A DNA stretch of 64,000 nt, from assembly GCA_964475955.1 (NCBI GenBank), contig CAYYZY010000002.1, positions 1 through 64,000 of the forward strand, in the 5' to 3' direction. Below are positions 9,148 through 17,543 of the stretch, piece after piece. A program made the position numbers and the translations under genes. Under the pieces are notes generated by a model. It was not told where the DNA came from. It saw nothing but the letters and a program-made list of their open reading frames with translations, and searched no databases. Every line of letters begins with the position of its first letter. Positions within the stretch are counted from its first letter, which is position 1. The stretch is from DATKZH01 sp964475955. Its GTDB lineage: Bacteria > Planctomycetota > Planctomycetia > Pirellulales > Thermoguttaceae.

Positions 9148-9507
9148 ATGAAACGCATTTTGCCCCTGCTGCTCGTTGCCCTGGCCTTGGCCGTTGTGGC
9201 CAACTCCGCCCAGGCGGCCGGAATGAATGCCCAGGCCCAGTACTGTGCCTCGATGTCGTCGTGGCACGGCGGCTACTACCACCCGTCGTACGGCGTGCCC
9301 GTGTCGCTGGTCGTGTCGCCGAAGGCCGAATTTCAGACCAACTGGGGTTGGGGTGTGGGCAACACGCGCGTCACGCCCATCTGGCACCAATTCCGCCGGA
9401 ACTACCCGGGCCCGCTCCACTACGACGCCCGGTCCCTCCGGCCCACCCCGTACTGGCCCAGCGACACCAACCAGTTCGGCGTCTACTACATTCGGGGGCC
9501 ATGGTAG
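9148..9507 (+). CDS. Small secreted aromatic-rich protein
   Basis: The 119-residue protein starts at an ATG 11 bases after AAAGGA (9131-9136). It has a clear signal peptide (residues 1-23, MKR then a Leu/Ala core, cleavage at Ala-Gln-Ala). The mature part is rich in Tyr, Trp, His, Asn and Pro (GGYYHPSYGVP, NWGWGVGN, IWHQFRRNYPGPLHY). It contains a single mature Cys. It is not clearly homologous to its neighbour at 8736 but has the same size, export signal and composition, suggesting related cell-surface roles. The family is not known to me. Confidence 0.7.
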   Translation: MKRILPLLLVALALAVVANSAQAAGMNAQAQYCASMSSWHGGYYHPSYGVPVSLVVSPKAEFQTNWGWGVGNTRVTPIWHQFRRNYPGPLHYDARSLRPTPYWPSDTNQFGVYYIRGPW

Positions 9508-9868
9508 CCCCCGCAGAGGGATCCCTCCGCACGACGGCGCATACGAACAACGCCTGCTTCATCGAGCGATTTCTTGCCAACCAGGGTGGCCCGACGACCA
9601 AATCGTTGGGCCGCCCTGTTTCATTTCTTGCCGGTTGCCAGATTGCGGCGCGACCGGACAGTAGGCCGGATCGCAATCCGGGGTCGGGAAAATGGGGTCG
9701 GGTCTCATTTTGTCCCACGCGCATGGGAAGTGTCAGGTCGTCTTCGGACAAAATGAGACCCGACCCCATTTTCCACCACGCTTGCACGGCCCCCACCGAG
9801 AGAGTTACGTTATACGAGTTGTGGATCCCACTCGATGGGAGGAAATCGGGCCTGCCTGAGGAGTCACC
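9508..9868. other. Intergenic region carrying a palindromic repeat
   Basis: These 361 bases hold no credible gene. They contain the long inverted repeat at 9688-9773. A ribosome-binding site GAGGAG at 9858-9863 serves the next gene. Confidence 0.6.
9688..9773. repeat. Palindromic repeat, family A (intergenic copy)
   Basis: A perfect 28-bp inverted repeat: the left arm at 9688-9715 begins GAAAATGGGGTCGGGTCTCA and the right arm is at 9746-9773, around a 30-nt loop. The same arm sequence, shortened by one T, recurs inside a gene at 57388-57446, so this is a dispersed element, of the kind mobilised by REP-associated tyrosine transposases in other bacteria. Confidence 0.9.
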
Positions 9869-11080
9869 ATGAACGCACCCAAGTGCCCAAATCGTTTGTT
9901 GGCTGTGCTGAGCTTTGCCCTGCTCATGGCGGGGCCGGGCGTTCGCGAGATGTCGGCCGGCCAGACGCCGGCCGCGGAACCGAACACTCTCTCGGCCGAG
10001 GAACTGACCGAGGGGTGGATCCTGCTGTTCGACGGCGAGACGCTGTTCGGCTGGAAGCCCACCACCGACGCCAACTGGAAGGCGGAAGACGGGGTGATCT
10101 CCGTCAGCGAAGGCGAGCCCGGACTGCTCCGCACCACCAGCCAGTTCGGCAACTACGCGCTCAAGGTCGACTTCCGCAGCGCGCCGGGCACCAACAGCGG
10201 CGTCTTCCTGCGGACCAGTCCCCAGCCGACCGACGTCACCCGAAAGTGCTACGAGCTGAACATCGCCGACACGGGCGACAACCCGTTCCCGACCGGCAGC
10301 TTCGTCGAGCGCCAGCGATGCGAGGGCGACCACGACTCCGACGGCTGGCAGACCTTCGAGGTCACCGCCGACGGCGCCCACTTCCTCGTCAAGCTCGACG
10401 GCCAGGTGGTGCTCGACTACACCGACCCCAAGTCGCTGGGCCGGGGCTTCATCGGATTGCAGTTGAACTCGGGCAAGGTGGAGTTTCGCAACGTCAAGCT
10501 GAAGCCGCTGGGGACGAAGAGCCTGTTCAACGGCAAGAACCTCGACGGCTGGAAGACCTATCCCGATATGGCGAGCAAGTTCACGGTCACGCCCGAAGGC
10601 TGGCTCAACGTGAAGGACGGGCGCGGCCAGCTCGAAACCGAGGGCCGATACGCCGATTTCACGCTTCAGCTCGAGGTGTTCGTGAACGGCTCGGGGCTCA
10701 ACTCGGGCCTCTTCTTCCGCTCGATCCCCGGCGACCCGATGAACGGCTACGAGGCCCAGATCCACAACGGCTTCGTCGACGGCGACCGGACCAAGCCCAC
10801 CGACTGCGGCACCGGCGGCATCTTCCGCCGCCAGGACGCGCGCCGCGTGGTGGCCGACGACTTCCAGTGGTTCGAAATGACGATCCACGCCGACGACAAG
10901 CACATGGCCGCATGGGTCAAAGGCATCCAGGTGAGCGACTGGAGCGACCACCGCGCGCCGCACGAAAACCCCCGCAAGGGCTTGCGTCTGGAGCCGGGCA
11001 CGATCATCATTCAGGGCCACGACCCCACCACCGACCTTTCCTTCCGCAACCTGCGGATCGTCGAACTCCCGGAGCGGTGA
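9869..11080 (+). CDS. Secreted double DUF1080 (3-keto-disaccharide hydrolase family) protein
   Basis: The 403-residue protein has a signal peptide (about residues 1-30) and two tandem jellyroll domains of the DUF1080 type. The first spans about 45-212 (GWILLFDGETLFGWKP, then NYALKVDFRS and NSGVFLRTSP). The second spans about 215-400 (SLFNGKNLDGWKTY, TLQLEVFVN, NSGLFFRSIPGDPMNGYEAQI). The 'asparagine-serine-glycine-leucine/valine-phenylalanine-hydrophobic-arginine' strand is the family hallmark. Characterised members act on keto-disaccharides; planctomycetes encode dozens, and the substrate here cannot be told. ATG 9869 follows GAGGAG by 5 bases. Confidence 0.88.
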   Translation: MNAPKCPNRLLAVLSFALLMAGPGVREMSAGQTPAAEPNTLSAEELTEGWILLFDGETLFGWKPTTDANWKAEDGVISVSEGEPGLLRTTSQFGNYALKVDFRSAPGTNSGVFLRTSPQPTDVTRKCYELNIADTGDNPFPTGSFVERQRCEGDHDSDGWQTFEVTADGAHFLVKLDGQVVLDYTDPKSLGRGFIGLQLNSGKVEFRNVKLKPLGTKSLFNGKNLDGWKTYPDMASKFTVTPEGWLNVKDGRGQLETEGRYADFTLQLEVFVNGSGLNSGLFFRSIPGDPMNGYEAQIHNGFVDGDRTKPTDCGTGGIFRRQDARRVVADDFQWFEMTIHADDKHMAAWVKGIQVSDWSDHRAPHENPRKGLRLEPGTIIIQGHDPTTDLSFRNLRIVELPER

Positions 11081-11137
11081 GTCGGGCCGGCCTTGTCGAC
11101 CTGCCCCTCGTTGGCAACACGATCCCAAGGACGCACG

Positions 11138-12529
11138 ATGAGCGAGCCCCCCGGCGCGGAACCGCTCCCCGAGAAGAAGCAGCGCATGGACCTGGGCATG
11201 TTCCTGGTCGCCCTGTTGGCGATCGCCCTCCTGGTCTTCTTCTGGCAGCAGGGCTGGCGGTTGGCCTACCTGATCGCCGAGACCGTGCTCATCTCGATCG
11301 TGCTCTGGCAGGCGTGCGATCCGTTCGCCGAGGCCGCGCAGTGGGTCGGCCGCACCTACCGCCTCCCCGGCTCGGTGCGCGGGGCCACGCTCGACGCGAT
11401 CGCCAGCTCGCTGCCCGAGCTGTTCAGCGGGATCTTCTTCGTCGTGGTCGTGGCCATGGAAAACCCGGACCCCACCCGGATGGCGCAGACCGTCGGCGAA
11501 GGATACGGCTCGACGATCGCCACCTGCGCGGGAAGCGCGATCTACAACATGATCCTGATCCCCGGCGTGTGCGCGCTGGTGATCGCCGCGTGGCGCAAGA
11601 GCCGGCCGGCGATCGACGTGGAACGCGACGTCGTGTGGCGCGACGGCCTCTTCTTCCTGGCGTGCGAAGCCCTGCTCCTCTACTTCCTCTTCCAGGACAC
11701 GATGCACTGGTGGATGGGCGCCGCCTTCGTGGGGCTCTACGTGCTGTACGTCGGCAAGCTGTTCGCCGACGGGCGCACCTACCGCTACCACTTCGACACC
11801 GTGAAACGGGCCCTCGATGAGATGGGCCACGGCACGCCGTCCAAAGAAGTCAAGCAGGCGCTGGCCGAGAAGGGCGACCGCGTCGACCGCGGCACGGTCG
11901 CCCGAATCAAGCACGCGCTGCGCCAGCGCCGCCGGGGCGACGGGCCCGACGCCGAGGAGGAAGAGCCGGCGACCAGCGCCGGCGTGTTCTTCCGCTGCTG
12001 CCGCGTTCCCCTGAACGGGGGCTCGGCGTGGCCCATCCTGGCCGTCGCCACGGCCGTGGCCGCCGGGGCCTGCTACTTCCTCGTCGAAACCGTTTATGCC
12101 ACGGCGGAGGAGCTCAACGTGGCGCCCTTCTTCGTGGCGGTCATCCTGGCGGCCGCCGCCTCGTCGCTGCCCGACATGTTCCTCTCCATCGGCGCGGCCT
12201 GGCGGGGCGACGATTCGGGGGCGATCTCCAACGCGTTCGGCTCGAACATCTTCGACATCTGCATCTGCCTCTCGGTGCCGCTCGTGCTGGCCTGCTGGCT
12301 CAACGGCTGGGAGCCGATCAGCCTGTTGCAGGACGGCAAGCCGATGGCCGGGCTGGTCGGGCTGCGCATCCTGCTGTGGGTGCTGACGCTTCTGACGCTG
12401 GCGATCATCTGGCACGGCCGGCGCGTCACCTGGATCAACGGCGTCATCCTCTGCGCCCTCTACTGCGTGTTCATCGTCTACGCCGTCCTCGGGTCGCTCG
12501 GCGTCGAGGTCTTCGGCTACTCGCTCTAG
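11138..12529 (+). CDS. Cation/Ca2+ antiporter of the CaCA superfamily
   Basis: The ATG at 11138 with AAGGA six bases upstream is preferred over a TTG at 11093; it gives 463 residues. Two hydrophobic halves of about five helices flank a charged cytoplasmic loop (about residues 220-285), as in Na+/Ca2+ exchangers. The alpha-1 repeat carries RGATLDAIASSLPELFSG and the alpha-2 repeat AAAASSLPDMFLSIG with SNAFGSNIFD; the Ser-Leu-Pro-Glu/Asp motifs hold the ion-binding acidic residues. The product should exchange Ca2+ (or another cation) for Na+, H+ or K+ across the inner membrane. Within alpha-1, the second motif reads ATCAGSAIYN, a variant of the usual Gly-Ser-Asn form. It starts 57 bases after the DUF1080 gene; a functional link is doubtful. 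Confidence 0.85.
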   Translation: MSEPPGAEPLPEKKQRMDLGMFLVALLAIALLVFFWQQGWRLAYLIAETVLISIVLWQACDPFAEAAQWVGRTYRLPGSVRGATLDAIASSLPELFSGIFFVVVVAMENPDPTRMAQTVGEGYGSTIATCAGSAIYNMILIPGVCALVIAAWRKSRPAIDVERDVVWRDGLFFLACEALLLYFLFQDTMHWWMGAAFVGLYVLYVGKLFADGRTYRYHFDTVKRALDEMGHGTPSKEVKQALAEKGDRVDRGTVARIKHALRQRRRGDGPDAEEEEPATSAGVFFRCCRVPLNGGSAWPILAVATAVAAGACYFLVETVYATAEELNVAPFFVAVILAAAASSLPDMFLSIGAAWRGDDSGAISNAFGSNIFDICICLSVPLVLACWLNGWEPISLLQDGKPMAGLVGLRILLWVLTLLTLAIIWHGRRVTWINGVILCALYCVFIVYAVLGSLGVEVFGYSL

Positions 12530-12572
12530 GGTCTCTTTTCCGATAGGATGCGCGCACCGTGCACGCGTGTCT

Positions 12573-12599
12573 GTAGGACGGAATGGCATTCCGTCTTAC
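12573..12599. repeat. Palindromic repeat, family B
   Basis: GTAGGACGGAATG (12573-12585) faces CATTCCGTCTTAC (12587-12599) with one mismatch around a single-base centre. The same 27-bp core occurs at 42844-42870, and about 30 bases of flanking sequence are also similar in the opposite orientation. It lies between two convergent genes and could end transcription from either side. Confidence 0.8.
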
Positions 12600-12657
12600 G
12601 TCGTTGCGGTCGCGCTGGACGGACGGTGCGGCGGCGATGCGCGTGCACGCGCGGCGG

Positions 12658-13707
12658 CTACCCCACCTGGTAGCGCTCGACCTTGGCCCGATCGACCTCC
12701 ACGCCGAGGCCCGGCCCCTGCGGGACGGTGACCATGCCGTCGACGATCTCCAGCGGCCGGATGAGGACGTCGTCCCGGAGGCGGTGATAGGCGCACTCGT
12801 TGCAGCTCGAGAAGGCCGGCGTCGAACTCGCCAACTGGAGCATGGCCGCCGCCCCGATCCCCGCGGAGGGCCCGGCCAGGATCGAGGCCGAAAGGCCCGC
12901 CGCCCGGGCGATCGCCGCGCATTCGCGGGCCGGGGCGATGCCCCCGACCAATTGGACGTCGACCACCACGTACGGCGCGGCCCCGGAGCGGACCAGCGCC
13001 AGCACGTCGGCGGGCTTGAGGATCGAACGCCACACGCCCAGCGGCACGCTCGTCTGCCGAGCGAGGCTGGCAATCTCGGCGAGGTCCTTGGTGCGAAGCG
13101 GGTCGACCAGGAACTGCGGCGGGTCGTCCTCCAACTCCGCGCAAAGCTCCCGGGCGACGAGCAGATCGTAGCCGGCCGCCGCGTCGAAACGCAGTTCCAC
13201 GCGGTCGCCCGCGGCCTCGCGAATGGCCGAGATCGCCTCCAGGTCGCGGTCGGCCTGGCCGCACGAACTGACGATTTGCGAATGGAATCCCTGCTCGGCC
13301 ATTTCTCGGGCGAGAGGCCCGAGCGGGTTGCCGGGGCGGCCGGCCAGGCGCACGGCCACGGGAATCCGCCGCCGGTAGACGCCCCCGAGCAGGTGGCACA
13401 ACGGCTGGCCGACGACGTGGCCCACCAGGTCCCAGGAGGCCATTTCCAGGGCGGAACGCAGGGGCGGGGGGCGGAGGGCGTCGAGCTCGAGCAACTCCTC
13501 CACCTCGAACACGCTCCGTCCGGTCAAGACGGGCAACAAGGCGGCGCGGCGCGGGACCAGCTCGGAGGCCCGCCAGGTCAACTGCGTTTCTCCCCACCCC
13601 TCGAAGCCGGAAGCCGTCGCCAGGCGAACCAGCAGCGACCGCAGCGGGACGTGCTGGCCGTCCAGGGCGATCTCGATCAGGTAGAACTCCAAATCGCTGA
13701 TCGTCAT
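12658..13707 (-). CDS. Enolase-superfamily (mandelate racemase/muconate lactonizing type) protein, active site eroded
   Basis: The 349-residue chain has the superfamily layout: an N-terminal capping domain (about 1-115, with ELRPPPLRSALEMASWDL), then a TIM-barrel-like region (120-345) ending in the usual GLGVEVD segment. Catalytic features are poor. The strand that normally carries Lys-X-Lys reads HSQIVSSCG (142-150) and has no Lys. The first metal ligand may be Asp175 (RFDAAAGYD). The second position is Asp202 (VDPL) where Glu is usual. The third, normally in an Asp-Glu-Ser loop, reads GVWRS (224-228) with no acid. I therefore predict altered or lost catalysis. Its gene is downstream of and co-oriented with ispH, 107 bases away. 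The substrate is unknown. Confidence 0.8.
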   Translation of the reverse strand: MTISDLEFYLIEIALDGQHVPLRSLLVRLATASGFEGWGETQLTWRASELVPRRAALLPVLTGRSVFEVEELLELDALRPPPLRSALEMASWDLVGHVVGQPLCHLLGGVYRRRIPVAVRLAGRPGNPLGPLAREMAEQGFHSQIVSSCGQADRDLEAISAIREAAGDRVELRFDAAAGYDLLVARELCAELEDDPPQFLVDPLRTKDLAEIASLARQTSVPLGVWRSILKPADVLALVRSGAAPYVVVDVQLVGGIAPARECAAIARAAGLSASILAGPSAGIGAAAMLQLASSTPAFSSCNECAYHRLRDDVLIRPLEIVDGMVTVPQGPGLGVEVDRAKVERYQVG

Positions 13708-13814
13708 GGAGATGGTTCGTCGGCCGGTGGCAGGGAGCAGTCGACCCTGAGGAAGTGCAAAGGCCGCGGCGGACGGCTCGGGCCGCTCGGTGCCGTCGCA
13801 TCCTCCCCCACTAT

Positions 13815-14762
13815 TCAGTTTACGTCAAGATCACCCGGGGCGAGGCGGAGCGCTTTGGGAAGCGGGAACTTCACGTCCTCGTCGCGCAGGCATCGCGACT
13901 CGACACGGGCCCCAAAACGCCCCTGAAGGTAATCGACGCACTCGCCGACCAGCCTCTCCGGGGCGCTGGCCCCGGCCGTGATGAGAACCGTCTCGTCGCC
14001 GGAGAACCACGCCGGGTCGATGTCCGAGGCCCCGTCGACCAGGTGGGCCGGCGTGCCGCTCGACCGGGCCAACTCGGCCAGGCGCCGGCTGTTGGAGCTG
14101 TTCTGGCTGCCCACGACCAGCACGACTTGAGCCTCCGGAGCGAGCCGGCGCACCGCCTCCTGTCGGTTCTGCGTGGCGTAGCAGATATCGTCCTTGTGCG
14201 GGGTGACGACCCGGGGAAACCGCTCTCGCAGCCGGGCGATGATCCGCGCGGCGTCGTCGACCGAGAGCGTCGTCTGCGTGAGCACGGCCAGCCTGTCGGG
14301 ATCGGGAACCGCGAGGCGGTCGACGTCCTCCACCGTGCCGACCAGCCGGATCGACTCCGGCGCTTCGCCCATCGTCCCCACCACCTCGTCGTGCCCCTCG
14401 TGGCCGATCAGCACGATCGTGTAGCCCTGCCGGGCGTAGCGAACCGCCTCCCGGTGCACCTTGGTCACCAGGGGGCAGGTGGCGTCGATGGTCACCAATC
14501 GACGGGCCTCGGCCTGACGGCGCACCTCGGGCGACACGCCGTGGGCCGAGTAGAGCAGGTAGCTGCCCTCGGGCACGTCGGCCAGATCGTCGACGAACAC
14601 GGCTCCCCGCTCGCGGAAATGCTCCACCACCCAGCGGTTGTGGACGATCTCGTGGTACACGTACAGCGGCGTGCCAAACGCCCGGATCGCCCGGCGCAGG
14701 CTCTCAATCGCCATGTTGACGCCGGCGCAGAACCCGCGCGGCCCGGCCAGGATGATTCGCAT
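13815..14762 (-). CDS. ispH: 4-hydroxy-3-methylbut-2-enyl diphosphate reductase
   Basis: IspH (LytB) performs the last step of the MEP pathway, reducing HMBPP to IPP and DMAPP with an iron-sulfur cluster. All three cluster cysteines are visible: Cys12 in RGFCAGV, the Cys in DATCPLVTK (about 96) and the one in ICYATQNRQ (about 195). Other conserved elements are the EIVHNRWVVE segment, the HEGHDEV histidine motif and the SSNSRRLAELA and ITAGASAPE motifs near the C-terminus. The 315-residue length is normal. It is divergent from the squalene genes hpnCDE, with a two-gene island between them, so isoprenoid supply and use are encoded close together. Confidence 0.96.
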   Translation of the reverse strand: MRIILAGPRGFCAGVNMAIESLRRAIRAFGTPLYVYHEIVHNRWVVEHFRERGAVFVDDLADVPEGSYLLYSAHGVSPEVRRQAEARRLVTIDATCPLVTKVHREAVRYARQGYTIVLIGHEGHDEVVGTMGEAPESIRLVGTVEDVDRLAVPDPDRLAVLTQTTLSVDDAARIIARLRERFPRVVTPHKDDICYATQNRQEAVRRLAPEAQVVLVVGSQNSSNSRRLAELARSSGTPAHLVDGASDIDPAWFSGDETVLITAGASAPERLVGECVDYLQGRFGARVESRCLRDEDVKFPLPKALRLAPGDLDVN

Positions 14763-14898
14763 GGTTCCCTCACTTCGACTAAAACATCATAATACACGGT
14801 CAACGCGTGGCGGCCTCGGCGCCTTCAGGCGGGAGAGAGGCGACGCGGTCGTGTGCCACACCCCGAGGGGGCTGGAAACCCGCTCAGAAGAGGCGGTA

Positions 14899-16440
14899 AT
14901 GGCGAGATTCTCATTCAAGCCGGACGCGAGCTTTTTCCGGAAGATCGTCGTCGGCGCCGTCGGAGCGATGGGTGTCTGCGAGGACCTTTCACATCGCGGC
15001 CACGAGCTCGTTGAGCTCGAACGCGGCTCCACCGATTCGAAGCTCTGGAAAGACGTCAAACGCAAGCGCGTGCGGATACCCGACCTGATTTGCATTCGAT
15101 GCGGGGTCCGTATCGAGAGTCGGGCCAAGACTACCGCCGGTCTTTCCATGTCGCATAGCCCCACCGACGCCGAGCGTGGTTGGGATTATGGGATGGTTGA
15201 CGACGATTGGATAGCCTTTCCGGTCTGCGAAGCGGTCGAGGAGTCTGACTGGAGTGCGGGTTTGCTCGACGCGCCCCTGTCGTACTGGCGACAGAAGCAG
15301 TGGAGCCGTTGGCGGACTCGCGGATACATCAACTACCTGACGGTCGGGGCCTTCAGGTCGCGGCTTCACGCTCGCAGCCGGACGAAGGGCGTCGAAGAAG
15401 GATCGGAGAACTTCATTGCCTGGGACGCCACCTTTTCAACTCGAGCGGGATCAGTGGAGCGGATCGACCCTTCGAAACGAACCGTGCCGGTCAGACGTGC
15501 GTCCGACGATCACCTCTATACTTGGAGGATCAGGCCGGGGCAGGAAATCGTCGTCTCAAGCGGTCAGCGCATCGAGGAGAGCCAACTGATTGCGTCGGCG
15601 GTGCCGCCGATTCCGAATCAGGAACTCACGTGCTCGCAGCATCTTCCGCCCAATCACGTGGCGAGTCTTCTGGCCTCACGGGAGCGCACGCAGAGATTCA
15701 CGGGCGTGAAGTTGGCCAGACTTTTGAATAGGGACGGGTACGCCAAAGAGGTGTCGTCGCTCGCTTCCGACAGTGAAGAAGACATCTACGTCCGTTTGGA
15801 GGCACTTTCCTATCTTGCGGCAGTATGTGGCGAGTCGGCCGTCACTCTTTTTGGGCCGTACCTTGACGCTGGCGATGCTCAAGTACAGCTTGAGGCGGTG
15901 ATCGCGCTTGGTGAAGCCGCCACTGCCGAAACGACGGATTTGCTGGGGGCAATTCTGGACGACGGAGATCGGCCTTTGTTCCAGCGCAGTGCTGCCGCCT
16001 GGTCATTGAGTCAGATTGGATCGACAACGGCGAGCGCTAGGCTCGTATCAGCATTCCAGGACATCGATATCTCCCTGCGCGAGGACGCTCTTCACAGTCT
16101 CGTTTCGATTGGCGGAGAGGCGATTCCCACCCTCTTGGCTGGGCTCAAGAGTTGCGATGGAGACATCATGGCTGGCTGCGCTGGAGCGATTCGGAGAAGT
16201 GGGCCGTCCCCGCAGGCCGTAACGGAATTGACGGCAGAGCTTCGCTCACCATCACCCAGCCAGTGGGCCGTATGGCTCGCAGGGCACCTTCCGCGGAGTC
16301 ACTTCGCAAGTACGATTTCAGAGCTGCAGGAGTCGAAGCCGGAGTTGCACTATGCGATGAGTCTTCTGTGGTCCTTCGTCGAGAGCTGGATCGCTCGAAA
16401 CTGGGAAGCGAACCCGAGAGGCCCGTTGCCTGAGGAGTAG
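14899..16440 (+). CDS. HEAT-repeat protein with possible N-terminal PD-(D/E)XK nuclease domain
   Basis: I start this at ATG 14899 (513 residues); the frame stays open further upstream but there it overlaps ispH on the other strand. Residues 1-260 form a distinct globular domain with HELVELERG (35-43), RIPDLICIRCGVRIESRAKT (59-78) and ERGWDYGMVDDDWIAF (92-107). PD61-62 followed 11 residues on by Glu73-Ser-Arg resembles a PD-(D/E)XK nuclease core with Arg for Lys; the CxxC pair (Cys65, Cys68) is inside it. Residues 265-500 are about six HEAT-like helical repeats (VQLEAVIALGEA, RSAAAWSLSQIG, REDALHSLVSIG). A DNA methyltransferase begins 2 bases after the stop. Base composition is visibly less GC-rich than the flanks. 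I infer the nuclease half of a restriction-modification-like unit; not proven. Confidence 0.7.
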   Translation: MARFSFKPDASFFRKIVVGAVGAMGVCEDLSHRGHELVELERGSTDSKLWKDVKRKRVRIPDLICIRCGVRIESRAKTTAGLSMSHSPTDAERGWDYGMVDDDWIAFPVCEAVEESDWSAGLLDAPLSYWRQKQWSRWRTRGYINYLTVGAFRSRLHARSRTKGVEEGSENFIAWDATFSTRAGSVERIDPSKRTVPVRRASDDHLYTWRIRPGQEIVVSSGQRIEESQLIASAVPPIPNQELTCSQHLPPNHVASLLASRERTQRFTGVKLARLLNRDGYAKEVSSLASDSEEDIYVRLEALSYLAAVCGESAVTLFGPYLDAGDAQVQLEAVIALGEAATAETTDLLGAILDDGDRPLFQRSAAAWSLSQIGSTTASARLVSAFQDIDISLREDALHSLVSIGGEAIPTLLAGLKSCDGDIMAGCAGAIRRSGPSPQAVTELTAELRSPSPSQWAVWLAGHLPRSHFASTISELQESKPELHYAMSLLWSFVESWIARNWEANPRGPLPEE

Positions 16441-16442
16441 TC

Positions 16443-17444
16443 ATGGGAAAGGATTTGGTGCCACGTGAGCATCAGGTGTATCGAACTGCGTTGGGGATTC
16501 AGGCGTGCGCAGACAGTCGTGAAGTGCTTGCCGTGCTCCCGGATTGCTCCGTGGACCTGATCGTAACTAGTCCCCCCTTCGCGTTGTTGCGCAAAAAGTC
16601 GTACGGCAATGAAGAGCAGCACGAGTATGTGGACTGGTTGGTAGGATTCGGGCGAGCTGCGCTTCCCGTGTTGAAGGAGAGCGGGAGTCTCGTTCTCGAC
16701 CTCGGAGGAGCGTATCAGAGAGGCAGACCGGTTCGGTCACTCTACAACTACCGTGTGCTCCTGAAGTTCTGCGATGAACTCGGGTACCGTCTTGCGGAGG
16801 AGTTCTTCTGGTACAATCCTGCCAAGCTGCCTTCGCCTATCGAGTGGGTCAACAAGAGGAAGATCCGTGCCAAGGACTCCGTCAACACGGTGTGGTGGTT
16901 CTCAAAGTCCGATCATCCGAAGGCCGACATACGAAACGTGCTTGTGCCGTACTCTCAACGCATGAAGACGCTTCTGAAGGACCCCGACAGATTCTACAAG
17001 CCCAAGAAGCGCCCGTCGGGCCATGATATCTCGAATGGTTTCGGCAACGGAAACAGCGGCGCCATCCCTGCGAATCTACTGCAGATTCCCAACACGGACA
17101 GCAATTCGCATTACCTTCGTGCGTGTAAGACGCTGAAGAGACAGAGCCATCCAGCGCGGTTCCCGCCGGCCTTGCCGAAGTTCTTCACCGAGTTTCTGAC
17201 CGATCCCGACGATTTGGTCGTCGATATCTTCTCCGGTTCAAACACCACGGGCTACGTCGCAGAACAAACGGGGCGGCGTTGGCTAAGCATTGAGATCGAC
17301 CGGGCCTTCGCGGTGCTGTCCGCCGTTCGATTCATGGAGAGGATGAGCGAGGAAGCGGTCCTGTCTACCGTCGAACGTATTGAAAACGGCGAGGTTGTTG
17401 CCGTGGGGACGCGCAGGCAGAAGCAGCGCATGCTGTTCCGGTAG
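16443..17444 (+). CDS. Site-specific DNA methyltransferase (beta class, probably N4-cytosine)
   Basis: The 333-residue enzyme has the catalytic motif IV near its N-terminus (VDLIVTSPPF, Ser-Pro-Pro-Phe at 43-46) and the AdoMet-binding motif I near the C-terminus (VVDIFSGSNTTG, 260-270), the order that defines beta-class amino-methyltransferases. Thr/Ser-Pro-Pro-Tyr/Phe is typical of N4-cytosine enzymes, although N6-adenine cannot be excluded. The HPARFP segment (236-241) is the usual motif X region and residues 125-235 should carry target recognition. It starts 2 bases after the HEAT protein gene, so the pair is one transcription unit. GC content and codon use differ from the neighbours, consistent with transfer. 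The recognition sequence cannot be read from the protein. Confidence 0.92.
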   Translation: MGKDLVPREHQVYRTALGIQACADSREVLAVLPDCSVDLIVTSPPFALLRKKSYGNEEQHEYVDWLVGFGRAALPVLKESGSLVLDLGGAYQRGRPVRSLYNYRVLLKFCDELGYRLAEEFFWYNPAKLPSPIEWVNKRKIRAKDSVNTVWWFSKSDHPKADIRNVLVPYSQRMKTLLKDPDRFYKPKKRPSGHDISNGFGNGNSGAIPANLLQIPNTDSNSHYLRACKTLKRQSHPARFPPALPKFFTEFLTDPDDLVVDIFSGSNTTGYVAEQTGRRWLSIEIDRAFAVLSAVRFMERMSEEAVLSTVERIENGEVVAVGTRRQKQRMLFR

Positions 17445-17543
17445 AGTCGAAGCGGGCGCAGATCCGAAAGAAGCGCTGTCGTAGTCTGAAACCCGCCCCG
17501 ACCCCAAACGTTCTTCCGCAGCAAACCAGTTGCACGCGTTCGG

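Noticed and set aside
9371..12589. A 1072-codon open frame on the minus strand
   Set aside because: It is antisense to the DUF1080 and antiporter genes, which have signal peptides, family motifs and ribosome-binding sites; high GC content leaves such shadow frames open.
14638..14898. N-terminal extension of the HEAT-repeat protein
   Set aside because: It overlaps ispH on the other strand and shows no coding character of its own; ATG 14899 fits better.
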